25,368 nt of DNA from CALFCX01 sp041650595 (lineage in GTDB: Bacteria; Margulisbacteria; WOR-1; JAKLHX01). Position numbers and translations under genes: made by a program. Numbering within the stretch: the first letter of the stretch is position 1; every line of letters begins with the position of its first letter. The notes beneath the pieces were generated by a model, which saw nothing but the letters and a program-made list of their open reading frames with translations, searched no databases and was not told where the DNA came from. The stretch is taken from NCBI GenBank assembly GCA_041650595.1, contig JBAZKW010000022.1:1-25368 (forward strand). Direction: 5' to 3'. Positions 7,680-16,417 of the stretch are shown here, piece after piece.

Positions 7680-9184
7680 ATAGACCTGACGTGCTTCTGG
7701 TTGCTCCCCCAACGAGAGCATACTCCATATATTTTTCTTTCGCGCTCTTGTATCTTGCGGCCTATCTTGAAAAGATGGGGCACAGAGTACAGATCGTCGA
7801 TTTACGACCAAGCTCCCTGGAAGGATATGACCTGAGTGACCTCGAGGCAGCCTGTGTCAAGCGGATCGTCGAAATCAATCCTGCGTATCTCGGATTCACC
7901 TGTTTGACGGCTGATTTTAACTGCATCGAACGGATCGCAAGGGATGTCAGAAAACAGGGCTACGGCGGCAAGATAATCGTCGGGGGCCATCATCCTACTT
8001 TTTGTCCCCAGGATTTCTTCGTCCAGAGAGGTCTTTTCGATTATGTTGTGCTTGGCGAAGGGGAGCAGACATTGCTGGAGCTTGTTGAAACGCTCAAGAA
8101 CAAAGAGGATGCCTGCAATGTGAGCGGGATCGCCTATGAGAAAGACGGCGTTGTGGTAAAAACTTTACCCCGGCAGCTTACGGAGGATATCGACATCTTT
8201 CCGAACCCCGCCTATGATTTGATCGATATGGACCAATATATACGGCCGTCGACAGGTTTGATAAGACATGTCTTCATCAGTGGTGTTCCCATTCTGACTA
8301 CCAGAGGTTGTCCTTATCAATGCACCTATTGCGGTAACCCTTCGTTGTGGGCAACGCAGACGCATAAGAAAATATTACGGACAAGATCCATAAACAGGGT
8401 ATTGGATGAGTTATCTTTGCTGAAAGGCCGGTATGCGATCGACGGTTTTTATATCGCGGACGATGCCTTTACTCTGAATGAAGAAAGGGTTAATCAATTT
8501 TGCCAGGGCATGATTGACAGAAAGCTTGGTCTTATCTGGGCCTGCCAGACCCACGTCAACTTATTTACAGAAAAAATGGCCGGCTGGATGCGGGATGCAG
8601 GATGTGTCCAGGTTGAATTCGGTGTTGAATCCGGCTCTGACAGGGTACTTAAAGTGATGAAGAAAGGCACGAATACTAAGAGCATTCAAAGGGCCTTTGA
8701 CATCAGCAGGGCCTATGGATTCAGGACTCTGGCCAATCTCATGATCAATACGCCAACGGAAACACAGGAAGACCTGAAAATGACGGTCGACTTCGCCAAT
8801 CGGCTTAAGCCGACCATCTATTCTTTTGCCATCACAATACCGCTGGTGGGAACCGAAGATTACAGTAAATATGTAAAACCGCCGCTGACCAGAAATGAAT
8901 ATTCTTTATATCTGGATAGCCGAATTTATAAAAATATCATTGATCAGAGATTCAAGCTGGCAGTCCATCATTTAGATGTCGCAAAAATTTATCGCTATCT
9001 ATATCGGCGTTACATGCTATTCAGGTTTTATTTTGATGCCCTGATATATTTTATGCTGCATCTGAGATTTTATAAGACCTCGCACCGCTGGCCTGAATAC
9101 AGGACGGCGGTTCTCAGGCGATATCTCGCATTCAATAAACTTGCTCATTTGTTGAACAGGATCCGGCGCAAGTCGCTCGGTTGA
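7676..9184 (+). CDS. B12-binding-domain radical SAM protein (first of two)
   Basis: A 502-residue protein with an N-terminal Rossmann-like cobalamin-binding fold (start MNRPDVLLVAPPTRAYS; GGHHPTFCP and VLGEGEQTLLEL further on) and a radical SAM barrel carrying the [4Fe-4S] motif in RGCPYQCTYCG (C212, C216, C219). Later segments FYIADDAFTLNEERV and VQVEFGVESGSDRVLKVMKKG are typical of this family. No DxHxxG motif is present, so any cobalamin would be bound without a lower His ligand. Members catalyse methylation at unactivated carbon or phosphorus, rearrangements and other radical steps; the substrate here is unknown. The gene overlaps rfbH by 4 bases, so a sugar or a lipid-linked glycan is a plausible substrate. 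The hydrophobic, aromatic C-terminal region (FRFYFDALIYFML) could associate with membrane. Confidence 0.85.
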   Translation: MNRPDVLLVAPPTRAYSIYFSFALLYLAAYLEKMGHRVQIVDLRPSSLEGYDLSDLEAACVKRIVEINPAYLGFTCLTADFNCIERIARDVRKQGYGGKIIVGGHHPTFCPQDFFVQRGLFDYVVLGEGEQTLLELVETLKNKEDACNVSGIAYEKDGVVVKTLPRQLTEDIDIFPNPAYDLIDMDQYIRPSTGLIRHVFISGVPILTTRGCPYQCTYCGNPSLWATQTHKKILRTRSINRVLDELSLLKGRYAIDGFYIADDAFTLNEERVNQFCQGMIDRKLGLIWACQTHVNLFTEKMAGWMRDAGCVQVEFGVESGSDRVLKVMKKGTNTKSIQRAFDISRAYGFRTLANLMINTPTETQEDLKMTVDFANRLKPTIYSFAITIPLVGTEDYSKYVKPPLTRNEYSLYLDSRIYKNIIDQRFKLAVHHLDVAKIYRYLYRRYMLFRFYFDALIYFMLHLRFYKTSHRWPEYRTAVLRRYLAFNKLAHLLNRIRRKSLG

Positions 9185-9193
9185 GAGATTCCT

Positions 9194-10594
9194 ATGGAAA
9201 GAGGGCCCAAACGGCAAAGCCTGCTTGATCATTTAAAGCTGAAATTGAGCCATAAAAGAACAAAAAAAGCTTTTATCGGTTCGGTTTCTATTGTGCTTTC
9301 CAAATTCCTGGCGCTTACGCTAGGCCTTATAACAACGGCGATTTTAGTCAGATATGTCTCGGCCGAGGAATTTGGATTGTGGGGCAGTTTGACATTTTTG
9401 ATCGGCATGATCCCTGTTCTTGACTTTGGTTTGGCCCTGGCCCTGCGGAATAAACTGTCCATGTTGTATTCGAAGAGCGAAACGCACGCAAACAATAGCC
9501 GCAGATATTTCTTCTCCGCGTTCTCTGCGTATATGTATTTAGCTGGTCTTTTGATCATTCTACTATGTCTTTGTTACAAACTTGTTCCTTGGGCGAAGCT
9601 ATTTAATACTTATGACGCTGGCATTATCCACGACGGCTCTTTGACCTACACCGTTTCTCTGGTCATTATTGTTATAAGCATGCCTTTTGCTGTCAGCACG
9701 CAGGGTTTTTTCAGTTTTCAACAGACGCACTGGAATTCATTTTTCGAGCTTTGCAAGAGCATTTTCATATTGTTGTTTTTTGGTTTTTTGGTCATGGCAA
9801 AGGCCGGCTTTGTTCTCATAGCATGTTCTTTTGCCGTAGCCATGATGTCGCCCGTTATCGTTTCTTTTTTCGTGTTCTTGAAAGAGAGGCGCTGGCGGTT
9901 CGAATGGGCGAAGGCTGAAAGTATTATCCAGACCCTCAAGGAGCTGCTGCCGCAAAGCATCCAATTCGGTATCATGCAGTTTTGTGCGACGTTCATATTC
10001 TCTTCGCAGGCCATTATGGTCGGTAAATTGATCAGTCTCAAGGAGGCAGGGGAGTATGTCTTGGTGCAAAAGCTTTTTCTGATCCTGACGGTCGTTCATT
10101 TTGCCGTTTTGACTCCGCTTTGGTCCGCTTACACCGATGCCGTTGCCTCAAACGACATTCGGTGGGTCAAAAAGACACTTGCCTATTCCGCATGGTTTTC
10201 CGTCATCTTATTTGCATTCGGCGCGGCATTTCTCTATTTGTTTGGCAAGCCGATCATTCATATTTGGACCGGCAAATCCATTCAAAACAATCTGCTATAT
10301 CTCTGCATGGGGATATGGGTTTTTTTGACGGGCTGGGTGAGTTGTTTTTCTGTTTATCTTAACGGCATAGGCAAACTTAGGCTTCAGACGGCATGGCTTG
10401 TATTTTCTGCAGCCAGTTATATACCGTTCACGCTTCATTTTGGCGAAAGATTCGGCGCTGTCGGCGTCTGTTTGGCAGGCATCATTGTTTTATTGCCGTT
10501 GGTGATTTCAAACCCCATTGAGGCCGTCTTAAGTTTAAAACACCTTGAAAGATTTAAAAATAATGTTGTGATTGCCGCAAGCACGCCTTTGTGA
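9194..10594 (+). CDS. Oligosaccharide flippase, Wzx/PST family
   Basis: A 466-residue polytopic membrane protein. Hydrophobic segments recur along its whole length, beginning with IGSVSIVLSKFLALTLGLIT and followed by a TAILVRYVSAEEFGLWGSL region typical of polysaccharide transporters; my rough estimate is 12-14 membrane segments. The acidic/aromatic EEFGLWG-type loop after the first helix is shared by Wzx and related MOP-superfamily exporters. Expected role: flipping undecaprenyl-diphosphate-linked repeat units across the inner membrane. It starts 9 bases after the radical SAM gene with a GAGAG sequence before ATG 9194. The presence of an initiating transferase and Wzy-like proteins in the same operon supports a Wzx/Wzy-dependent pathway. 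Confidence 0.87.
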   Translation: MERGPKRQSLLDHLKLKLSHKRTKKAFIGSVSIVLSKFLALTLGLITTAILVRYVSAEEFGLWGSLTFLIGMIPVLDFGLALALRNKLSMLYSKSETHANNSRRYFFSAFSAYMYLAGLLIILLCLCYKLVPWAKLFNTYDAGIIHDGSLTYTVSLVIIVISMPFAVSTQGFFSFQQTHWNSFFELCKSIFILLFFGFLVMAKAGFVLIACSFAVAMMSPVIVSFFVFLKERRWRFEWAKAESIIQTLKELLPQSIQFGIMQFCATFIFSSQAIMVGKLISLKEAGEYVLVQKLFLILTVVHFAVLTPLWSAYTDAVASNDIRWVKKTLAYSAWFSVILFAFGAAFLYLFGKPIIHIWTGKSIQNNLLYLCMGIWVFLTGWVSCFSVYLNGIGKLRLQTAWLVFSAASYIPFTLHFGERFGAVGVCLAGIIVLLPLVISNPIEAVLSLKHLERFKNNVVIAASTPL

Positions 10595-10657
10595 ATAAAA
10601 ACAGCCTTATGGCGTGAATGCGGTTAAAAAAGGGCGCTTCCGGATGCAAGAGACAAA

Positions 10658-11632
10658 ATGACGAATCCGAAGATCAGTATTTTGATACCGACATATAATC
10701 GAGCCGTTTTTTTGAGAGAGGCTCTTGAGAGCGTCGCTTCGCAAATTGAAGATGATATAGAATGTATTGTCAGCGATAATGCGTCTACGGACGAGACCGA
10801 AGAGATCGCCAAAGATTTTCAGGCCCGATATTCTTTCGTCAGGTATTATAAAAATCAACGCAATCTTGGGCCCGGCAGAAATATTTTATCGTGTCTTAAT
10901 CATGCCCGGGGTGACTATGCGTGGTTGTTCAGCGATGACGATAGGATGGCTCCAGGAGCGATCAAAAGCGTCAAGGCCGTTTTGGGCAGGCACAAGGATC
11001 TTTCTCTGGTTTTTGTCAATTATTGCGTCAAGAGCCAGGATTTGATCAATACGATAGAATCCCGTTCCGTCCGCAAATTTAAAGACGAATTGTTCTGCAG
11101 CGAAAATGAATGCCTGAGAACAATAGGTTTTCACCTCAGTTTTATGTCGTCTTTGGTATTGCAAAGGCAATCATACTTGTTAGTTCAGCGACCGGAAGCC
11201 TACTCCGATACGAATATGATACCCCTGTACGTGGCCCTTTCTGTCATGGGTGAAGCCCATAAGAACACATTCCTAATCTCTTATCCTTACGTTGAACAAA
11301 GGAGCAGTAATTCGGGGGGATACGATTATTTTAGATGTATGGTTGAGGACTCCTGCGGGGTGCTGGAAGCCGTGAGGTCCCTAGGTTATAAAAATTCAGC
11401 CATAAGAAAAACCAAGAACGACATTATACGGCAGGCGTTATTCAAGAGAATTATTGCTCTTAGATGCACGGATCCGGCTTCGCTCAGAGGCGTCCCGGGT
11501 TTGTTGATAAAACATTTTTGTTTTTATCCGATGTTCTGGTTGATGATCTTCCCATTCTTCGCCACCCCGCCATTTTTCTTGAGATGCTTGAGATCTATCT
11601 ATAAGTGGGTCAAAAGCCAAGCCCGGAGATAA
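10658..11632 (+). CDS. Family 2 glycosyltransferase, possible dideoxyhexosyltransferase
   Basis: A 324-residue GT-A fold enzyme. It begins with KISILIPTYNRAVFLREAL, continues with SDNASTDETEE and NLGPGRN, and has the metal/nucleotide-binding acidic cluster in LFSDDDRM (residues 93-95). The combination of DNASTDxTEE, NxGPxRN and a GDYxW segment resembles abequosyltransferase (RfbV)-like GT2 proteins as I remember them, which would match the CDP-dideoxysugar genes upstream; this match is from memory and unverified. The last 50 residues contain a hydrophobic stretch (FYPMFWLMIFPFFATPPFFL) that may anchor it to the inner membrane. A 63-base gap precedes it; I see no convincing promoter or terminator there. 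The next gene starts 3 bases after its stop. Confidence 0.87.
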   Translation: MTNPKISILIPTYNRAVFLREALESVASQIEDDIECIVSDNASTDETEEIAKDFQARYSFVRYYKNQRNLGPGRNILSCLNHARGDYAWLFSDDDRMAPGAIKSVKAVLGRHKDLSLVFVNYCVKSQDLINTIESRSVRKFKDELFCSENECLRTIGFHLSFMSSLVLQRQSYLLVQRPEAYSDTNMIPLYVALSVMGEAHKNTFLISYPYVEQRSSNSGGYDYFRCMVEDSCGVLEAVRSLGYKNSAIRKTKNDIIRQALFKRIIALRCTDPASLRGVPGLLIKHFCFYPMFWLMIFPFFATPPFFLRCLRSIYKWVKSQARR

Positions 11633-11635
11633 CTT

Positions 11636-12886
11636 ATGTACAGAGAAATCAAAAGATGCAGGATCTGCGGTAACGGCAGGCTCATGCCTATCATTGCCCT
11701 GGGGCAGCAATATTTAACCGGAGTGTTTCCTAGGAGCAGAGAGGAGAAGCTGACGGCAGGGCCTCTAGAGCTGTTGAAGTGCCACGGGGGCGGCCGGGAA
11801 GATGTCTGCGGCCTGGTACAGTTAAAGCAGTCCTATCAGCTCGAAGAGATGTATGGCGCCAATTACGGGTACCGGTCGGGGTTGAATCGATCGATGGTTG
11901 AGCATTTGCAAAAAAAGGTCTCCAGAATCTTAAAAATGGTTTCTCCGGATGCCAGCGATTTGATCGTTGATATTGGAAGCAATGACAGCACCCTTTTACA
12001 GGCTTACCCCAAAGGCCGGTATCGGCTGGCGGGCATAGACCCAACAGGGGTCAAATTCAGGGAGTATTATCCGAAGCACATACAGCTTGTGCCTGAATTT
12101 TTTTCATCGAAGGTATTTAAAAATGTCTTCGGCGGCAAAAAAGCAAAAATCATCACCTCTATCGCCATGTTTTACGACATCGAGGATCCCCTTGCCTTCA
12201 TGAAGCAAATATATGAAGTGCTGCATGATGACGGCGCCTGGGTTTTTGAACAGAGTTATATGCCGACGATGCTGGACATGAATGCTTATGACACGATTTG
12301 TCACGAGCATCTGGAATACTATCGATTGAAACAGATCAAATATATGGCTGACCGTGCCGGTTTTAAAATCGTTGACATTGAATTCAACGACGTGAATGGA
12401 GGAAGCTTCTCGGTGACGGTCGCTAAGGTCGGTTCTTCTTTTCCTGAATGCACCGCGCTTATAAGAAGGGTCATGCTTAGAGAACAAAAAATGGGATTAG
12501 ACCTTCCGGCCCCTTATGCGAGATTCAGGCAACGCGTCTATAAACACAGGGACGTTCTCAGGGAATATCTTCATCGTATCCGATCAGAAAAGAAGGTCGT
12601 GCTGGGATATGGCGCTTCCACTAAAGGCAATGTCATACTTCAATTCTGCGGGATAACCAAAAACGATATTCCATTTATTGCAGAGATCAACGAGGATAAA
12701 TTCGGAAGCTATACACCAGGCACATGGATACCCATTATTTCCGAGAGAGAGGCCAAGGCTATGCGGCCGGATTATTTCATGGTTTTGCCCTGGCATTTCA
12801 GGGAAAACATCCTGGCAAGAGAAAAGGCGTTCCTGAGATCTGGCGGAAAACTATTATTCCCGCTGCCAAGGATAACCCTGCAGTGA
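11636..12886 (+). CDS. SAM-dependent sugar C-methyltransferase (second of two)
   Basis: A 416-residue protein of the TcaB9/TylCIII/NovU family. The N-terminal zinc-binding region has C8 and C11 (CRICG), then C49 and C58, so the second Cys pair is separated by eight residues rather than two. The SAM motif is DIGSND at 112-117. The catalytic region reads ICHEHLEYY, with C222-H223-E224-H225; in TcaB9 the matching residues are Tyr222, Glu224 and His225, so Tyr is replaced by Cys while the Glu and base His remain. The C-terminal domain has VVLGYGASTKGN and EINEDKFGSYTPGT. It probably methylates a ring carbon next to a keto group of an NDP-4-keto-6-deoxy sugar, either the CDP or the GDP series. It sits among glycosyltransferases, well apart from the CDP module. 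Confidence 0.85.
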   Translation: MYREIKRCRICGNGRLMPIIALGQQYLTGVFPRSREEKLTAGPLELLKCHGGGREDVCGLVQLKQSYQLEEMYGANYGYRSGLNRSMVEHLQKKVSRILKMVSPDASDLIVDIGSNDSTLLQAYPKGRYRLAGIDPTGVKFREYYPKHIQLVPEFFSSKVFKNVFGGKKAKIITSIAMFYDIEDPLAFMKQIYEVLHDDGAWVFEQSYMPTMLDMNAYDTICHEHLEYYRLKQIKYMADRAGFKIVDIEFNDVNGGSFSVTVAKVGSSFPECTALIRRVMLREQKMGLDLPAPYARFRQRVYKHRDVLREYLHRIRSEKKVVLGYGASTKGNVILQFCGITKNDIPFIAEINEDKFGSYTPGTWIPIISEREAKAMRPDYFMVLPWHFRENILAREKAFLRSGGKLLFPLPRITLQ

Positions 12887-12916
12887 CCCATCGGCATTTT
12901 GCAGAAGGATATTGAT

Positions 12917-14137
12917 ATGAAAATAGCCGTCGTTCATCCACATTTCAGAACCAGGGCCGGTGCGGAAAACGTTGTCCTTTGGTTATGCGAGGATCTGGCA
13001 ACAAAATACGGTTTGACGGTCACCGTATTCAGCCTGGACTTCGGCGAATACGAAAAAAGATTCAGGGACATACAAGGCCTTGCGCTTGAAAAAATATCCG
13101 TCCCGCGGTTATTCCAAAGATTAAATATCCTGACATGGTTGTCCGCGGTTATTTTTTTAAAACATAATCTAAAGGATTTCGATGTCATTAATCCGCATAA
13201 CTACCCTGCGTCTCTATGGGTCGGCATGGCGAATATCCTAAGCGGGAAGAGCTTGCCGAAGGTCATTTGGTCATGTAATGAGCCGGCCAAATTCTTATAT
13301 AAAACAATCTGTTATAGAAATACGCCTGATAATTTGCAGGTATCATTCTCCGAACTGGACGAGCAATTGCGGATCAAACTGTCCAGCCGTATTAAGTTTG
13401 CGCTTAAAAATCTATACAAGCCGATCCTCAGGTCTTTAGACAGAAAAGCTGTAAGGACATTTTATAAGGTCCTGCCGATCAGTGAAACCTGCAGACAACA
13501 GGTCAAGGCGATATATCGCGTTGATAACGCTTTTACATGTGACCTTGGCATCAAGGGGTTTACAATATCAGTGCGATCGGAAGCTGATAAAAAAGAGGGT
13601 AATTATTTTTTGACAGTCAGCCGGCTTGAAGGGTATAAGAATATCCCGCAGGCCATTGAGGCCTTTGCCTTGTTGAAGCGGCAAAAGAAGCTTGTGGGTA
13701 TCCAATATTACATCATCGGATGCGGACCCATGGAGGCCTATCTGAAGAAGCTGATAGCGCATCATCAATTAACAGAAGATGTCAAACTACTCGGTTTTGT
13801 GACCAGGGAGCGGTTGTTCGACTGCTATAAGCATTGTTTGTTCATTGTGCATTTGCCGTTTGACGAAACATATGGCCTGGCTTATCTGGAAGCCGCTGCT
13901 TTTTCCAAACCCGCCGTAGCCAGCAACCACGCCGGTCCTGCCGAAATAGTCATCGACGGCCAGACAGGTTTTTTGGCCGATCCTTCCAATCGCGATGAAA
14001 TAACGGAAAAAATCGAGCTGATGTGCGTCTCTGTGGATGCAAGAAAAAAAATGGGCGAAAATGCCTTTATACGTTTAAAACAAAAATTTTTATGGGAAGG
14101 GTATGTGGAGCGTTTTGTTGGTCATTTAACGATGTGA
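12917..14137 (+). CDS. Family 4 glycosyltransferase (GT-B)
   Basis: A 406-residue GT-B enzyme. The N-terminal half begins MKIAVVHPHFRTRAGAENVV, a Gly/Ala-rich acceptor-side loop. The C-terminal half has YFLTVSRLEGYKNIPQAIEAF, IIGCGPMEAYL and LLGFVTRERL, followed by the nucleotide-sugar site DETYGLAYLEAAAFSKP with the paired Glu residues of the E-x7-E type motif and then ETxGPAE-like NHAGPAEIVIDGQTGFL. It should add a sugar to the lipid-linked repeat unit at the cytoplasmic face; donor and acceptor are unknown. ATG 12917 was chosen because GAAGGAT lies 6 bases upstream and the family core starts there; TTG 12899 would add six residues. A 99-base gap separates it from the fusion gene. Confidence 0.87.
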   Translation: MKIAVVHPHFRTRAGAENVVLWLCEDLATKYGLTVTVFSLDFGEYEKRFRDIQGLALEKISVPRLFQRLNILTWLSAVIFLKHNLKDFDVINPHNYPASLWVGMANILSGKSLPKVIWSCNEPAKFLYKTICYRNTPDNLQVSFSELDEQLRIKLSSRIKFALKNLYKPILRSLDRKAVRTFYKVLPISETCRQQVKAIYRVDNAFTCDLGIKGFTISVRSEADKKEGNYFLTVSRLEGYKNIPQAIEAFALLKRQKKLVGIQYYIIGCGPMEAYLKKLIAHHQLTEDVKLLGFVTRERLFDCYKHCLFIVHLPFDETYGLAYLEAAAFSKPAVASNHAGPAEIVIDGQTGFLADPSNRDEITEKIELMCVSVDARKKMGENAFIRLKQKFLWEGYVERFVGHLTM

Positions 14138-14236
14138 ACTCGTGTGCGTGATTTGAGAGAGCGGAAAACAGATGAATATGTCTGGATTGGCAGCATCGGG
14201 TTTTGTTCCGGCATGGTAATGTTGGAGAAACATCAT
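14138..14236 (+). other. Gap between the GT4 gene and the MT-GT9 fusion gene
   Basis: This 99-base stretch stays open in the reading frame of the downstream gene back to GTG 14144, so translation could begin earlier. GGAG at 14224-14227 precedes ATG 14237 by 9 bases, which favours the later start. No clear promoter, terminator hairpin or small gene is seen. Confidence 0.5.
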
Positions 14237-16417
14237 ATGGCGCGAGATCCGTTCAGAGACAGAGACCGGGTGGAAAAATGCATCGTATGCTCAGGTGCTG
14301 TTCCCAGGGTCAAATTCGGCAATGTCAACGGGTTCGATGTTGTTCAATGCCGGTCGTGCGGCTTCGTTTATTGTGATTCACAACCTAAGAAAGAAGAACT
14401 CGAGGAGTTTTATTCTTTCCGGCACGGACTTGCACAAGAAGCTGTTTCTGTCGATGCCCTGAAGGCGGCAAGAAACTTCAAAGACAGGAAACTATTCTTG
14501 AGGCTGATTAAAAGATATTGTCCCCATGCTGTCCGTGTATGTGAAATCGGCTGTTCTTACGGCTATCTGCTTTGGGGGTTGAAACGTGCCGGTTTGAGCG
14601 TTAAGGGATGTGAATTGTCGACGACGACCGTGCAGAAAGGACGCACAGAACTTGGCCTTGACATCTTCTGCGGAGAATTTCCGTCAGATGAAGACCCGTC
14701 TTACGATGTGATTATTTTCAGACATTCCCTGGAACATGGCAAAAATCCCCAAGACATCCTTGAGCGTTCTTTCCGGAAAACGAATGAAGGCGGTATTCTG
14801 ATTATCGTAGTGCCGAATATCGAAAGCTTCAGCGCGAAACTGTTCGGAGCAACGTGGGAGTGGCTGGATCCACCGCTTCATCTTTTCTATTTTTCCGCCA
14901 GAACCCTGACTGCGCTCTTGATTCAAAAGGGGTTTAAGGTGGTGCATATATTCTCCAGAAAAGGCGATTCGAGGAATTTTTTTCTGCATGCGGGGCGTTG
15001 GGCCAAGATGAGATTGTGTCGAAAGCCCCCTATGGCCTTAAATGATGTTGCAGGAGATAAACCGGGCAATACCCGCGTTTTGCTGCGGGATATTATTCAA
15101 AAAACTACAGACATTTTGTCGCTGGTTATGCTGCCTTTAATGATGATTTTTGGGTATTTTGGAAAAGGCGAAGAATTATGGATCGTCGCAAAAAAAGGGC
15201 CGATAGTGGATGCGGGAGGCAGACATCCTTTTCCACGCAGGGAATATTATTTTAATAATGCTTGGCTTCTGGCTTTAGTGACAGCTGTGGATTTCCTGGG
15301 AGGCCTTCTCTTCGCTAAGAGATTTGCGGCAGAAGCGCGCCCCCGCAAAAATGATATTAAAAAAATCCTCGTGAGCCGTCCGGATCATCTCGGTGACGTG
15401 GTAATGACGACGGCCGCGTTGTCGTTAATGAAAGCTGCTATGCCGGAGGCGAAAATTCATGTTTTGGCGGGTAGCTGGACAAGGGAGCTTTGGCAGCATT
15501 GTCCCTTGGTTGACCACGTCATTGTCTTTGACCATTTCTATTTGAATAGATCAAAAATGCCCGCTTGGCGGAAAATTTTGCGCAGCGTAAGCCAGCTACC
15601 CGCTGTGATTAAAAAAATTAAAAAAGAGCGGTATGATCTTGGAATAGAATTCAGGCCTTTTTTTGGTAATACCATTCCTCTTATGTGGCTGGGGGGAGTC
15701 AAGTACCGGATCGGATATGGCTCTGCCGGTTTCGGCTTTCTTCTGCATCAAAAAGGGAGTTTTAATTTTTACAGCCATTTTGCAAAGAACATGGTCGAAT
15801 TACTCCTTGCGGGCGATCTCATTGAGGCGCCTCAAGAGATTCGCGCCGTCCTCAAACGCCCCAAGAAAGAAACATTGGATAAAATGTCCTGCGCCTTGGC
15901 CAAATCGGGTGTTACATCTGACGATTTTAAGGTCGTCATTCATCCTGGGTCTGGAAGACCTCTGGCCTTATGGAGTAATGGTCAATGGGCTGAATTAGCC
16001 GATGGCTTGGTTTCACGGTATGGCGCCAAGGTTATTATTGTCGGCGTAGCCAAAGAAGCAACGGCTGCACGAGCGATTTCCAGAAAAATGGCAACTGCAC
16101 CCATTGATCTAACGAACAGTCTTTCGATGGCTGACTTCATGGCCTTGCTGTCAATGGCTAATCTTGTCATCGGTCTTGAATCTTTTGCTGTTCATGCGGC
16201 TGCGGCCCTGGGCGTTGCTACTGTCATGATTCATAACGGTATCTCTGATGAACGCATGTTCAAGCCGCTGGGACAGCGGGTTTTCGGCGTTACCCATAAG
16301 ACTGATTGTGCACCCTGCTGGCGCAGGAAGGGGTGTCCCGAAATGTCCTGCTTGACGAATGTGACGGCCAACGAGGCGATGGCTGTGGTCAATGAGGTGC
16401 TTAATGTTTCTTTTTAG
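14237..16417 (+). CDS. Fusion of class I SAM methyltransferase and family 9 glycosyltransferase
   Basis: A single 726-residue frame carries two enzymes. Residues 1-320 form a methyltransferase: Cys4 zinc-like site (C15, C18, C38, C41), SAM motif EIGCSYG at 103-109, HSLEHGKNPQDIL, then PPLHLFYFS and a hydrophobic segment near 293-307. Residues 340-360 form a hydrophobic stretch before a GT9 domain (about 375-726) with ILVSRPDHLGDVVMTTAAL, VVIHPGSG near the middle, ESFAVHAAAALG, and a terminal cysteine group CAPCWRRKGCPEMSC typical of GT9 heptosyltransferase-like proteins. GT9 enzymes transfer heptose or similar sugars to LPS or glycan acceptors. In-frame upstream starts exist at 14144 (GTG), 14213 and 14219; 14237 has the best ribosome site. 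The join shows no stop or obvious shift. It overlaps the next gene by 14 bases. Confidence 0.85.
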   Translation: MARDPFRDRDRVEKCIVCSGAVPRVKFGNVNGFDVVQCRSCGFVYCDSQPKKEELEEFYSFRHGLAQEAVSVDALKAARNFKDRKLFLRLIKRYCPHAVRVCEIGCSYGYLLWGLKRAGLSVKGCELSTTTVQKGRTELGLDIFCGEFPSDEDPSYDVIIFRHSLEHGKNPQDILERSFRKTNEGGILIIVVPNIESFSAKLFGATWEWLDPPLHLFYFSARTLTALLIQKGFKVVHIFSRKGDSRNFFLHAGRWAKMRLCRKPPMALNDVAGDKPGNTRVLLRDIIQKTTDILSLVMLPLMMIFGYFGKGEELWIVAKKGPIVDAGGRHPFPRREYYFNNAWLLALVTAVDFLGGLLFAKRFAAEARPRKNDIKKILVSRPDHLGDVVMTTAALSLMKAAMPEAKIHVLAGSWTRELWQHCPLVDHVIVFDHFYLNRSKMPAWRKILRSVSQLPAVIKKIKKERYDLGIEFRPFFGNTIPLMWLGGVKYRIGYGSAGFGFLLHQKGSFNFYSHFAKNMVELLLAGDLIEAPQEIRAVLKRPKKETLDKMSCALAKSGVTSDDFKVVIHPGSGRPLALWSNGQWAELADGLVSRYGAKVIIVGVAKEATAARAISRKMATAPIDLTNSLSMADFMALLSMANLVIGLESFAVHAAAALGVATVMIHNGISDERMFKPLGQRVFGVTHKTDCAPCWRRKGCPEMSCLTNVTANEAMAVVNEVLNVSF

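Noticed and set aside
10595..10657. Possible promoter or terminator in the 63-base gap before the GT2 gene
   Set aside because: No paired -35/-10 boxes near consensus and no stable hairpin with a T-run.
14150..14185. TTGAGA followed by an AT-rich stretch as a promoter
   Set aside because: The best -10 candidates (GAATAT, ATATGT) are poor and the spacing is off.
15180..15360. Possible sequencing frameshift creating the MT-GT9 fusion
   Set aside because: The frame is continuous, both domains are complete, and no displaced start with a ribosome site is apparent at the join. Kept as a fusion, though raw-read confirmation would be decisive.
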